Origin: Hymenobacter negativus
GTDB taxonomy: Bacteria > Bacteroidota > Bacteroidia > Cytophagales > Hymenobacteraceae
Direction: 5' to 3'
Assembly: GCF_017571495.1 (NCBI RefSeq)
Contig: NZ_JAGETZ010000002.1
Location: forward strand, 186,001 to 250,000
Length of the DNA: 64,000 nucleotides
Part shown: piece by piece, positions 25,188 to 33,833 of the stretch
Layout of the letters: each line of letters begins with the position of its first letter
Position numbering within the stretch: the stretch's first letter is position 1
Notes under the pieces: model-generated
Database searches by the model: none
What the model was told of the DNA's origin: nothing
The model's input: the letters and a program-made list of their open reading frames with translations, nothing else
Position numbers and translations under genes: made by a program

Positions 25188-27635
25188 ATGTGGGAAAAGC
25201 TCGCCGTATTCATCATCCGCTTTCGCCTGTCGCTGGTAGCGCTGCTGGCTGCCATCACCGTGTTCATGGCCTACAAGGCCAAGGATGTGGAAATGACCTA
25301 CGACTTCGCCCAGGTGGTGAGCGAGCAGGACCCGGACATGATTTACTTCAAACAGTTCAAACAGCGGTTTGGAGAGGATGGCAACGTGCTGGTTATCGGC
25401 CTGCAGGACAGCTCTATCTACAAGCTGGGCAACTTCAACGAGTTCCGGCAACTCACCGATACGCTGGCCAAAGTGCAGGGTGTGAACGGTGTGCTGAGCG
25501 TGAGTAAGCTGCTCAACATCAGCAAAGACACGGCGAATAATAGCTTTAAAGCTGCCCCCATCTTCAAGGCGCCACCCCGTAGCCAGAAGGAATTGGACAG
25601 CCTGATGCGCGTCGTCAACAGCGTTGAGTTCTACAAGGGGCAACTAATCAGCCCAAATACCGGGGCCACGCTGCTGGCCCTCACCATGGACCCGAAGTAC
25701 CTGAACTCCTCGAAGCGCCAAGCGGTAATGAACAACATCCTGGGCTTCGCCGGGCAGTTTGAGAAGAAAACGGGCATCAAGCTGCACTACGCCGGCCTGC
25801 CCTACGTGCGCTCTACGATGACAAGCAAAGTGGCCGGGGAGATGAAATTCTTCACCATTCTGGCTATGATTGTGACCGGCATCACGCTGTTGGTGTTCTT
25901 CCGCACGTGGTCGGCGGTGGTGTTTCCGCTCATTGTGGTGGGCGTCACGGTCATCTGGTGCATCGGCTCGATTGTGCTGCTAGGCTTCAAAATCAACCTG
26001 CTTACGGGTTTGATTCCCAGTATCATCATCGTAATCGGCATCCCGAATTGCACCTACCTGCTCTCGCGCTACCACTACGACTACCGCAAGTCGGGCAACC
26101 AGATGCTGGCCATGACGCGGGTAATCCGCAAAATCGGCCTCGTCACGCTCATGAACAACACGACCACGGCCGTGGGCTTCATTGTGTTTGCCTTCACCGA
26201 TATTGCCATTCTCTACCAGTTCGGTCTGGTGGCCACCATCAACATTTTTGCGGCTTTCATCATCAGCTTCATTCTGATTCCGGCCGCCTTCACCTACCTG
26301 CCGCCGCCCACGCCCAAGCAACTGGAGCACCTCGACGCCGCGCCCCTCACCAAGCTGCTGGAGTTCTTCGACCACCTCGTGCTCGACCGCCGGCCCACCG
26401 TCTACATCGCCGCGCTGGTGATGGTGGCGGGTGCTGCCATCGGCATTTCGCGCATCGATGCTGTGTCGTACATGGTGGATGATTTGCCCAAGAAAAGCTC
26501 AGTTAATTCTGACTTGGCCTTCTTCGAAAGCCATTTCAATGGCGTGATGCCGCTGGAATTTGAAGTCGACACCCACAAGAAAAAGGGTTTGCTGAAGCTC
26601 AAGAATCTGGAGAAAATCGACCAGTTCGAGAAGTTCCTGCGGACCCAGCCGGAGCTGTCGCCGCCCGTTAGCTTGGTTACCTTCTTGAAGGCCAGTACCC
26701 AGGCTTTCTACAACGGTGACCCTAAATTTTTTCGTCTGCCGGATAACTCCGAGAAGAATTTCATTCTCAGTGCCTTGGCCAACTCTAAAAGCGCGGCGGC
26801 CGGGGCAGGCATGAACAGCAAGCTCCTCCGCTCCTTTGCGGATAGCACCGGCCAGAAGGCCCGCATCAGCCTGAAAATTGCCGACATAGGTTCCCAGAAC
26901 CTGGACACGCTGATGAATACGAAAATTATCCCGGAGATGAACCGCATCTTCAAAGGGACGGGCATGGATATTCGCCCTACGGGCACGACCATCATCTTCA
27001 CCAAGGGCAATGAATACGTCATTCACACCCTGCGCGACAGCCTGTTTATGGCCTTTGGGCTAGTGGGTTTGGTAGTGCTATTCCTGTTCCGCTCGTTCAA
27101 AACGGTGCTTTTTGCGCTTATCCCCAATGCCGTCACACTTATCCTCACGGCCGGCATCATGGGCTATTTCAACATCGCGCTCAAGCCCAGTACGGCCCTG
27201 ATTTTCGTGATTGCGCTGGGTATCGACGGGGACAACTCCATTCACCTGCTGGCCAAATTCCGGCAGGAAATGGCCCTGAACGGCGGGCGGGTGCGCGAAG
27301 CTGTATCGGTGACGCTGAGTGAGGCCGGTACCAGCATGATTTACACCAGCATCGTGTTGTTCGTGGGTTTCAGCATCTTCGCCTTCAGCGAATTTGGCGG
27401 CACTAAGGCCTTGGGAATGCTCATGTCGGCTTCGTTGTTGATAACAAACTTCTCCAACCTCATTCTGTTGCCTTCGCTCCTCGTGACGTTCGAGCACGGC
27501 AAGGGCGGCGATATGGACAAAAACGCCCTTATTCGGCATTACGACGAGTCATATCACGAGGAGGACGATGACGCCGATTTGAACTTGAAAGAAATGCACA
27601 AAGCCGCTGACTACGAAGGCGACTACACCATCTAG
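25188..27635 (+). CDS. MMPL/RND superfamily exporter
   Basis: 815 aa from the ATG at 25188. It is an integral membrane protein built as two RND halves. Each has one helix, a large periplasmic domain and a five-helix bundle: KFFTILAMIVTGITLLVFFRTWSAVVFPLIVVGVTV, then GLIPSIIIVIGIPNCTYLLSRYHYD in the first half; FVIALGIDGDNSIHLLAKFRQEM and GTSMIYTSIVLFVGFSIFAFSEFGGTKALG in the second. This matches the MMPL family, which exports lipids or other hydrophobic molecules. The cytoplasmic tail is acidic (DESYHEEDDDADLN). There is no adaptor or outer-membrane channel gene nearby; the substrate is unknown. Confidence 0.9.
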   Translation: MWEKLAVFIIRFRLSLVALLAAITVFMAYKAKDVEMTYDFAQVVSEQDPDMIYFKQFKQRFGEDGNVLVIGLQDSSIYKLGNFNEFRQLTDTLAKVQGVNGVLSVSKLLNISKDTANNSFKAAPIFKAPPRSQKELDSLMRVVNSVEFYKGQLISPNTGATLLALTMDPKYLNSSKRQAVMNNILGFAGQFEKKTGIKLHYAGLPYVRSTMTSKVAGEMKFFTILAMIVTGITLLVFFRTWSAVVFPLIVVGVTVIWCIGSIVLLGFKINLLTGLIPSIIIVIGIPNCTYLLSRYHYDYRKSGNQMLAMTRVIRKIGLVTLMNNTTTAVGFIVFAFTDIAILYQFGLVATINIFAAFIISFILIPAAFTYLPPPTPKQLEHLDAAPLTKLLEFFDHLVLDRRPTVYIAALVMVAGAAIGISRIDAVSYMVDDLPKKSSVNSDLAFFESHFNGVMPLEFEVDTHKKKGLLKLKNLEKIDQFEKFLRTQPELSPPVSLVTFLKASTQAFYNGDPKFFRLPDNSEKNFILSALANSKSAAAGAGMNSKLLRSFADSTGQKARISLKIADIGSQNLDTLMNTKIIPEMNRIFKGTGMDIRPTGTTIIFTKGNEYVIHTLRDSLFMAFGLVGLVVLFLFRSFKTVLFALIPNAVTLILTAGIMGYFNIALKPSTALIFVIALGIDGDNSIHLLAKFRQEMALNGGRVREAVSVTLSEAGTSMIYTSIVLFVGFSIFAFSEFGGTKALGMLMSASLLITNFSNLILLPSLLVTFEHGKGGDMDKNALIRHYDESYHEEDDDADLNLKEMHKAADYEGDYTI

Positions 27636-27656
27636 AACGAAGCTTACCAAAATAGC

Positions 27657-27735
27657 ACGTCATGCTGAGCGCAGCAGTAATCAAACCGATTGCAACGATG
27701 CGAGCGAGATGCTTCGGCTGCGCTCAGCATGACGT
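27657..27735. repeat. Hairpin repeat, GTCATGCTGAGC family
   Basis: Perfect 19-bp arms (ACGTCATGCTGAGCGCAGC at 27657-27675; complement at 27717-27735). It separates the MMPL gene and ileS. Confidence 0.9.
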
Positions 27736-27762
27736 TCTAAAGAATTGATAACAACCCAATTC

Positions 27763-30700
27763 ATGAAATACCCCGAATACAAGCAGCCGCTCAATTACGG
27801 CCAGGTGGGCGAGGAAATCCTCGCCTGGTGGAAGGAGCACGGCATCTTTGAGAAGAGCGTGAGCAGCCGCGAAGGCCAGCCCACGTTCGTGTTTTACGAG
27901 GGCCCGCCCTCGGCCAACGGCGCCCCCGGCATCCACCACGTGATGGCGCGCACGGTGAAGGATATTTTCTGCCGCTACCAGACGCTGCTGGGCAAGCAAG
28001 TGCCCCGCAAAGGCGGCTGGGACACCCACGGCCTGCCCATCGAGCTCCAGGTAGAGAAAGAGCTGGGCATCACCAAGGAGGACATCGGCAAGAAAATCAG
28101 CGTTGAGGAATACAACCAGCGCTGCCGCGAGACCGTCATGCGCTTCAAGGCGCAGTGGGACGACCTGACCGAGAAAATGGGTTATTGGGTCGACCTCGAC
28201 GACCCTTACGTGACCTTCGAGCCGGAGTATATCGAAAGCTGCTGGGCGCTGCTCAAGAAGCTTTACGACAAGGGCTTGCTCTACAAGGGCTACACCATTC
28301 AGCCCTACTCGCCGGCGGCCGGCACCGGCCTCAGCTCGCACGAGCTGAACCAGCCCGGCACCTACCGCGACGTGAAGGACACGACCGTGGTGGCGCAGTT
28401 CAAGGTGAAGCCCGGCCCGGTTTCGGAGAAGCTGTTTGCCCTTGCTGGCGCTGATGCCAATGTGTACATCCTGGCCTGGACGACCACGCCCTGGACACTG
28501 CCGGCTAACACCGGTTTGGCGGTGGGCAAGAACATCCCGTACCAGCTCATCCGCACCTTCAATCCTTACACCTACGCGCCCATTCACGTGGTGCTGGCGA
28601 AGGCGTTGGTGAGCCGTTATTTCAACGAAAAGGGTGCCGCCGCGCCGCTGGAAGGCTATGCCGAAGGCGACCACAAGGTGCTGCCCTGGCGCGTAGAAGG
28701 CGAATTCACCGGCGCTGACCTCATCGACATCAAGTACGAGCGGCTGTTCGATTTTACGCCGTTTGAAGGCGAGGAGCGGGCTTTCCGCGTCATCAACGGC
28801 GACTTCGTGACTACGGAGGATGGAACGGGCATCGTGCACATCTCGCCCACGTTTGGCGCCGATGACTTCCGGGCTGCGCAGCTGGCGGATATCCCGGCAC
28901 TCATGGTGCCGGATGCCGAAGGCACGCTCGGCCCCATCGTGGACCGGACCGGCCGCTACGTGTCCCAAATGGGCGAGTTTGCGGGCCGCTGGGTGAAGAA
29001 CTACGACGGCCACGACGAGTCGGGAGCCGACTATAAGACGCTGGACGAGAGCATCGTCATCAAGATGAAGGGCGACGGAACGGCCTTCAAAGTGGAGAAG
29101 TACGAGCACACCTACCCGCACTGCTGGCGCACCGACAAGCCCGTGCTGTACTACCCGCTCGACTCCTGGTTCATCAAGACTACGGCGGTGAAGGACCGGC
29201 TCATCGAGCTCAACAAAACCATCAACTGGAAGCCCGAAAGCACCGGCACCGGCCGCTTCGGCAACTGGCTCGAAAACCTGGTGGACTGGAACCTGAGCCG
29301 CTCGCGCTACTGGGGCACACCGCTGCCCATCTGGCGCACCCAAGACGGCACCGAGGAGCTGTGCATCGGCAGCATCGCGCAGCTGAAAACGGAGATTGAC
29401 AAGGCCGTGGCGGCCGAAATCATGACCCACAACCCCTACGCCAACGGCGAAAAAGTGGACCTGCACCGGCCCTACGTGGACGATATTTTCCTCGTGTCGC
29501 CCAGCGGCCAGCCCATGTACCGCGAGCCCGACCTCATCGACGTGTGGTTCGACAGCGGCGCCATGCCCTACGCGCAGTGGCATTACCCCATCGAAAACGA
29601 GGCGAAATTCCAGAAGAATTTCCCCGCCGATTTCATTGCTGAAGGCGTGGACCAAACCCGCGGCTGGTTCTTCACACTGCACGCGCTGGCCGTGATGCTG
29701 GAAGACTCCGTGGCCTTCAAAAACGTGATGGCCAACGGCTTGGTGCTCGACAAAAACGGCAACAAAATGAGCAAGCGCCTCGGCAACGCCGTCGACCCGT
29801 TTGCCACCATCAAGCAGTTCGGCCCCGATGCCACCCGCTGGTACATGATTGCCAACGCGCCACCGTGGGACAACCTCAAGTTCGACCCCGCCGGCGTGAC
29901 GGAGGTGCAGCGCCGCTTCTTCGGCACGCTGTTCAACACCTACTCGTTCTATGCGCTGTACGCGAATTTGGACGAGTTTCAGACCAGCGAGTTCGACCGC
30001 GTGCCGCTGGCCGAGCTGAGCGAGCTGGACCGCTGGGTGTTGAGTAAACTGCAGTCGCTGATTGTGGAAGTGCGTGGTTATCTGGATGCTTACGACCCCA
30101 CGAAGGCCGCCCGCGCCATCCAGGATTTCGTAACCGACCAGCTCTCGAACTGGTACGTGCGCCTCTCGCGCCGCCGTTTCTGGAAGGGCGAACTGACCCA
30201 GGACAAGCGCGCCGCCTTCGAAACCCTCCAGGAATGCCTGGTGGTGGTGGCGCAGCTGATGTCGCCCATCGCGCCGTTTTTCGGCGAGTGGCTCTACAAG
30301 AACATGACCGATGGCATGCGCGCCGAGGCCGTGGCCAAAAACACGCCCCTGGCCCCGGAATCGGTGCACCTGACGCTGCTGGTGGAGGCCGATTTGGCCC
30401 GCATCGACCAGAAGCTGGAGGAGCGCATGGAGCTGGCCCAGCGCATCAGCTCGCTGGCCCACTCGCTGCGCAAAAAGTCGGTGCTGAAGGTGCGCCAGCC
30501 CCTGCAGCGCATCCTGGTGCCGGTCCTGAACGACACGACCAAGGAGCAAGTCGGCCTCGTGGAGGACCTCATTTGCGCCGAAATCAACGTGAAGCACATC
30601 GAATTCCTCGACGACGAAAGCGGCGTGCTGGTGAAGTCGGTGAAGCCCAATTTCAAGCGCCTCGGCCAGCAATACGGCCCGCGCCTGAAGGCCGTGGGCG

Positions 30701-31161
30701 CCCGCATTCAGCAGATGACGGCCGCCGAAATCAGCAAGCTGGAGAAGGAGGGAAGCCTCGCCGTGGAAGTGGATGGCCAGCCCATCACCCTTGCCCCGGA
30801 CGATGTGGAAATCCGCACCGACGACCTGCCCGGCTGGCTCGTGGCTACCGACGGCCCCCTCACCGTGGCCCTCGACGTGACCCTGACTGACGAGCTGCGC
30901 CAGGAGGGCCTCGCCCGCGAGCTGGTGAACCGCCTGCAGAACCTGCGCAAAGACTCGGGCCTGGAAGTGCAGGACAAAATCCGCGTCACGTTGGCCGACC
31001 AGCAGCCCGAGCTCACGGCCGCCGTGGCCGCGTTCGGCGACTACATTCGCACCGAAACCCAGGCCCTCGCGCTCGACTTCGCGGCCGACGTGAACGGCGG
31101 CTCGGTGCTCGAATTTGATGACTACTCCGTGCCGGTTCGGCTGGAGGTCGCAACTGCCTGA
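27763..31161 (+). CDS. ileS: Isoleucine--tRNA ligase
   Basis: 1132 aa from the ATG at 27763, within the range for the long-form IleRS typical of Bacteroidota. It is a class I synthetase: the HIGH-type signature sits in GPPSANGAPGIHHV, and the KMSKS motif is NKMSKRLGNAVDP. The editing (CP1) domain includes WTTTPWTLPANTGLAVG. YWGTPLPIWR and GVDQTRGWFFTLHALAVML are also diagnostic. A C-terminal extension after the anticodon-binding helices is present. It is upstream of the lspA pair, a common arrangement in this phylum, though no dksA lies between them here. Confidence 0.97.
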   Translation: MKYPEYKQPLNYGQVGEEILAWWKEHGIFEKSVSSREGQPTFVFYEGPPSANGAPGIHHVMARTVKDIFCRYQTLLGKQVPRKGGWDTHGLPIELQVEKELGITKEDIGKKISVEEYNQRCRETVMRFKAQWDDLTEKMGYWVDLDDPYVTFEPEYIESCWALLKKLYDKGLLYKGYTIQPYSPAAGTGLSSHELNQPGTYRDVKDTTVVAQFKVKPGPVSEKLFALAGADANVYILAWTTTPWTLPANTGLAVGKNIPYQLIRTFNPYTYAPIHVVLAKALVSRYFNEKGAAAPLEGYAEGDHKVLPWRVEGEFTGADLIDIKYERLFDFTPFEGEERAFRVINGDFVTTEDGTGIVHISPTFGADDFRAAQLADIPALMVPDAEGTLGPIVDRTGRYVSQMGEFAGRWVKNYDGHDESGADYKTLDESIVIKMKGDGTAFKVEKYEHTYPHCWRTDKPVLYYPLDSWFIKTTAVKDRLIELNKTINWKPESTGTGRFGNWLENLVDWNLSRSRYWGTPLPIWRTQDGTEELCIGSIAQLKTEIDKAVAAEIMTHNPYANGEKVDLHRPYVDDIFLVSPSGQPMYREPDLIDVWFDSGAMPYAQWHYPIENEAKFQKNFPADFIAEGVDQTRGWFFTLHALAVMLEDSVAFKNVMANGLVLDKNGNKMSKRLGNAVDPFATIKQFGPDATRWYMIANAPPWDNLKFDPAGVTEVQRRFFGTLFNTYSFYALYANLDEFQTSEFDRVPLAELSELDRWVLSKLQSLIVEVRGYLDAYDPTKAARAIQDFVTDQLSNWYVRLSRRRFWKGELTQDKRAAFETLQECLVVVAQLMSPIAPFFGEWLYKNMTDGMRAEAVAKNTPLAPESVHLTLLVEADLARIDQKLEERMELAQRISSLAHSLRKKSVLKVRQPLQRILVPVLNDTTKEQVGLVEDLICAEINVKHIEFLDDESGVLVKSVKPNFKRLGQQYGPRLKAVGARIQQMTAAEISKLEKEGSLAVEVDGQPITLAPDDVEIRTDDLPGWLVATDGPLTVALDVTLTDELRQEGLARELVNRLQNLRKDSGLEVQDKIRVTLADQQPELTAAVAAFGDYIRTETQALALDFAADVNGGSVLEFDDYSVPVRLEVATA

Positions 31162-31169
31162 TGCTGAAC

Positions 31170-31201
31170 GACTCGCCGGGGGCCTGAAACCCCGGCGAGT
31201 C
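31170..31201. terminator. GC-rich hairpin after ileS
   Basis: Perfect 12-bp stem GACTCGCCGGGG with an 8-nt loop but no T-run, so termination is less certain. Confidence 0.55.
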
Positions 31202-31328
31202 CTCGGCCGCACAAACACTCAATAAGCTCGTCTTTGGTCGCACAAAACCTCAGACAATCAGTTGTAAAAGGTACAAAAGGACGGTAATAAATCAGGCCGT
31301 CGTTTTCGCCGCTTTTGGCACCGTCTGA

Positions 31329-31988
31329 ATGCACCCAACCCTCACTACTCGCCAGCAATCCGCGGCTAAATTTTTCCTGCTGGCGCTGTTCGTCATTGCC
31401 ATCGACCAGCTCTCGAAGTGGGCCGTGCACACCTACATGCAGCCCGGCATGGCGGGTGAAATCCCGCTCATCGGCCACTGGGCCAAGCTGCACTACACGC
31501 TAAACCCCGGCATGGCCTTCGGCGCCGAACTGCCCGCGCCGTATGGCAAGCTGGTTCTCAGTGGGTTCCGCCTGCTGGCCGTGTTTGGCTTGAGCTACTA
31601 CATTATTCGCCTTTGCAAGCAGCGCGCCGCTGGCGGCTACATCGCCTGCATGGCCCTCATCCTTGGCGGCGCTGTCGGCAACCTGATTGACTCGGTTTTC
31701 TACGGCATCATCTACGACAACGCGCCGTTTGGCTCGCCCACGCGCTGGTTCTACGGCCAAGTCATTGATATGCTGTACGTGGACATCTACGAAGGCTTTT
31801 TGCCCCAGAATTGGCCGCTGATAGGAGGGAAGTACGTCTCGCTATGGCCCATCTTCAACATCGCCGACTCCTCTATTTTCATCGGCGTAGCCATTATTTT
31901 GCTCAATCAAAGCCGTTTTTTTAAGCAAGATGAGCCGGTAGGGGAGGGGAAGGCATTGGTTGCTCCAGACGCGGAGAATCTGGGGTAG
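31329..31988 (+). CDS. lspA: Lipoprotein signal peptidase II, copy 1
   Basis: 219 aa. It is an inner-membrane aspartyl protease that removes lipoprotein signal peptides. Conserved blocks are DQLSKWAVHTYM, LNPGMAFG, GGAVGNLIDSVFYG (catalytic Asp) and FNIADSSIFIGV (catalytic Asp). Four membrane helices are predicted. The loop before the second Asp is long, as is usual in Bacteroidota. A near-identical second copy follows after a repeat-rich gap. Both catalytic Asp residues are intact, so it should be active. Confidence 0.95.
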   Translation: MHPTLTTRQQSAAKFFLLALFVIAIDQLSKWAVHTYMQPGMAGEIPLIGHWAKLHYTLNPGMAFGAELPAPYGKLVLSGFRLLAVFGLSYYIIRLCKQRAAGGYIACMALILGGAVGNLIDSVFYGIIYDNAPFGSPTRWFYGQVIDMLYVDIYEGFLPQNWPLIGGKYVSLWPIFNIADSSIFIGVAIILLNQSRFFKQDEPVGEGKALVAPDAENLG

Positions 31989-31998
31989 CTGCGCATCC

Positions 31999-32044
31999 GT
32001 TGACCTCACCCCCTGACCCCCTCTCCAAAAAAGAGGGGGCACCG
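31999..32044. repeat. Left arm of a perfect 46-bp inverted repeat (CCTCACCCCCTGACCCCC family)
   Basis: Exact complement of 32131-32176. It contains its own small hairpin (CCCCCTCT...AGAGGGGG). It lies 11 bp after lspA copy 1. Family relatives are at 38605 and 39138. Confidence 0.93.
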
Positions 32045-32068
32045 ATTCGGAAAAAGAGTCAAAAAATG

Positions 32069-32102
32069 AAAGAGCCCGGCGCACCGCGTCGGGCTCTTTT
32101 TT
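32069..32102 (+). terminator. Hairpin terminator between the lspA copies
   Basis: 10-bp stem AAAGAGCCCG with an 11-nt loop and a T6 tail, nested inside the 46-bp inverted repeats. Confidence 0.85.
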
Positions 32103-32130
32103 ACGTCTAAAAATTCGCTAGATGCATAGC

Positions 32131-32176
32131 CGGTGCCCCCTCTTTTTTGGAGAGGGGGTCAGGGGGTGAGGTCAAC
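32131..32176. repeat. Right arm of the perfect 46-bp inverted repeat
   Basis: Exact complement of 31999-32044. It ends 49 bp before the start of lspA copy 2. Confidence 0.93.
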
Positions 32177-32225
32177 GCGGAGGGCGATACTTCTTGCCGT
32201 TCTTTGCAGCTTCATTCCGCCTGCA

Positions 32226-32897
32226 ATGCACCCAACTCTTACCACCCGCCAGCATTCCGCCGCCAAATTTTTCCTGCTGGCCCTAAGTATCATCGTGCTC
32301 GACCAACTCTCGAAGTGGGCCGTGCACACCTACATGCAGCCCGGTTCGGCCGGCGAAATCCCCGTGCTCGGCCAGTTTGCCAAGCTGAATTACACGCTGA
32401 ACCCCGGTATGGCCTTCGGCGCGCAGCTGCCCGCGCCCTACGGCAAGCTGGTGCTCACGGCCTTCCGCAGCCTCGCCGTGGTGGGTTTGGTGTACTACAT
32501 CATCCGCCTGTGCCGCCAGCGCGTGGCCGCCGGCTACATCGCCTGCATGGCCCTGATTCTGGGCGGCGCCGTGGGCAACCTCATCGACTCGATTTTCTAC
32601 GGCGTACTCTACAATAATGCCCCTGTAGGCTCGCCCACGCGCTGGTTCTACGGCCAGGTTATCGACATGATTTACGTGCCGTTGTACGTGGGTTATTTCC
32701 CCAAATCCTGGCCCCTCATCGGCGGCTCCTACAGCAACGGCTTCCCCATCTTCAACATCGCCGATTCTTCCATCTTCATCGGCGTGGTGCTGATTCTACT
32801 CAACCAGAGCCGCTTTTTCAACGAATCGCAGCCGGTAACCGCCCCGCACCCCGAAAAAGCGCCCTTAATCGCTCCAGACGCTGAGAAGCTGGCATAG
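32226..32897 (+). CDS. lspA: Lipoprotein signal peptidase II, copy 2
   Basis: 223 aa from the ATG at 32226; the open frame begins earlier, inside the repeat, but the first 15 residues from here (MHPTLTTRQHSAAKF) match copy 1 almost exactly. It has the same catalytic blocks (LNPGMAFG, GGAVGNLIDSIFYG, FNIADSSIFIGV). The copies differ mainly in the periplasmic loop and C-terminal tail. The high similarity points to a fairly recent tandem duplication. A CCGTTCTTTGCA upstream resembles a degenerate -7 box and also occurs before the polyprenyl synthase gene. Confidence 0.94.
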   Translation: MHPTLTTRQHSAAKFFLLALSIIVLDQLSKWAVHTYMQPGSAGEIPVLGQFAKLNYTLNPGMAFGAQLPAPYGKLVLTAFRSLAVVGLVYYIIRLCRQRVAAGYIACMALILGGAVGNLIDSIFYGVLYNNAPVGSPTRWFYGQVIDMIYVPLYVGYFPKSWPLIGGSYSNGFPIFNIADSSIFIGVVLILLNQSRFFNESQPVTAPHPEKAPLIAPDAEKLA

Positions 32898-32936
32898 CAG
32901 GGGAGAGGCAGGCCGTCGAACGGTAATCGTGGAACA

Positions 32937-32977
32937 GTCATGCTGAGCGCAGTCGAAGCATCTCTACCGCTTCGTTG
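32937..32977. repeat. Left 41-bp terminal repeat of the GIY-YIG block
   Basis: It begins GTCATGCTGAGCGCAGTCG and is the exact complement of 33700-33740. It lies 39 bp after lspA copy 2. Confidence 0.92.
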
Positions 32978-33003
32978 TAGTAGCTATTAATTCCCCTTTG
33001 AAG

Positions 33004-33351
33004 ATGGACGCTAATGAATACCAGTTATTGAAAAGCAGCGGAGAAATTCTTGATTTTGCAACGCTGAAGGAAACGGAGAGGTGCTTATTCGAGGCTAGGC
33101 ATTCGCAACTAGCGCAAAGTATTACTCGAATCCTTGTGAATAACAAGATTGAGAAACCTGTCTATCATGACAAAAGTGAAGAGCAATACACCAGCTACTA
33201 CCGTATTGACTTATCAGCTGAAGACATTGAAATAATCGTCTCGATGTTTGGCGATAAGGAAGTTAGTGCGCTCACAGCCAATTTTGAAATGACTTCTCTT
33301 TCTTCATTTTACGCCTCTATGCTTGATAGATGGAACGACCTCATCATCTAA
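33004..33351 (+). CDS. Hypothetical protein in the repeat-bounded block
   Basis: 115 aa from the ATG at 33004; an upstream TTG at 32998 is possible. It is clearly AT-richer than its surroundings, which suggests a different origin. It is helical and polar, with LLKSSGEILDFATLKETERCLFEARHSQLAQSI and DLSAEDIEIIVSMFGDKEV visible. No signal peptide, membrane helix or known domain was recognised. It is bounded on both sides by GTCATGCTGAGC-family repeats in inverted orientation. It might be cargo of the element or an immunity-type protein; neither can be shown from sequence. Confidence 0.65.
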   Translation: MDANEYQLLKSSGEILDFATLKETERCLFEARHSQLAQSITRILVNNKIEKPVYHDKSEEQYTSYYRIDLSAEDIEIIVSMFGDKEVSALTANFEMTSLSSFYASMLDRWNDLII

Positions 33352-33356
33352 CGAAA

Positions 33357-33393
33357 AGGTAGAGGTGCTTCGACAAGCTCAGAATGACGTTCT
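33357..33393. repeat. Internal degenerate repeat of the GIY-YIG block
   Basis: It reads GGTAGAGGTGCTTCGACAAG and continues like the right terminal repeat (33709-33745), with several changes. It is in direct orientation to the right end and splits the block into two one-gene segments. Confidence 0.75.
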
Positions 33394-33405
33394 AAAAGCC
33401 CTAGC

Positions 33406-33696
33406 ATGTACGTCTACATCCTGACGAATCAGACCCAAACCACTCTGTACATCGGCGTCACCAATGACCTCACGCGGCGACTCTATGAGCACAGCACTGG
33501 CAGGGGAGATGCCGAGAAGTTTACTGGCCGATATCAAATTGATTTGCTGGTTTACTTTGAAACGCTACCCGATGCTACGCAGGCTATTGCTCGTGAAAAG
33601 CAATTGAAAGGCTGGACACGCCGGAAGAAAGACGCGCTGATTACTGCATTTAATCCGACTTGGAAAGCTATTGATTTAAATAATTGGGAAGGCTGA
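33406..33696 (+). CDS. GIY-YIG family endonuclease
   Basis: 96 aa, a minimal GIY-YIG nuclease domain. YVYIL and TLYIGVTNDLTRRLYEH supply the paired Tyr and catalytic Arg. The downstream AREKQLKGWTRRKKDALI supplies the conserved Glu that binds the metal, and an Asn-Pro (FNPTW) follows. This is the short UvrC-like or UPF0213-like group common in Bacteroidota. It has no separate DNA-binding domain. It lies between repeats of the GTCATGCTGAGC family, and the whole block is bounded by 41-bp inverted repeats. A role in repeat spread or repair is an inference. Confidence 0.9.
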   Translation: MYVYILTNQTQTTLYIGVTNDLTRRLYEHSTGRGDAEKFTGRYQIDLLVYFETLPDATQAIAREKQLKGWTRRKKDALITAFNPTWKAIDLNNWEG

Positions 33697-33699
33697 ACC

Positions 33700-33740
33700 C
33701 AACGAAGCGGTAGAGATGCTTCGACTGCGCTCAGCATGAC
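33700..33740. repeat. Right 41-bp terminal repeat of the GIY-YIG block
   Basis: Exact complement of 32937-32977. It starts 3 bp after the nuclease gene's stop. Confidence 0.92.
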
Positions 33741-33833
33741 GTTCTGGTGTATTGACGTTCTTGCGTACCCGAACCGCTCGAAACAGCCTGCAACTGCCCA
33801 AATCCACCTAAACTGCCACCCTAATTTCCCTCC

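Noticed and set aside
27724..31218. 1164-codon minus-strand open frame opposite ileS
   Set aside because: It is a frame shadow caused by the GC-rich third positions of ileS; its Leu/His/Val/Gln-rich translation matches no domain. Similar long antisense frames at 11395-12426 and 36671-38101 were rejected for the same reason.
33357..33740. Reading the GIY-YIG gene alone as a homing endonuclease inside an intron
   Set aside because: It does not interrupt a recognisable gene, and no intron fold or split exons were seen; the flanking repeats fit a separate block better.
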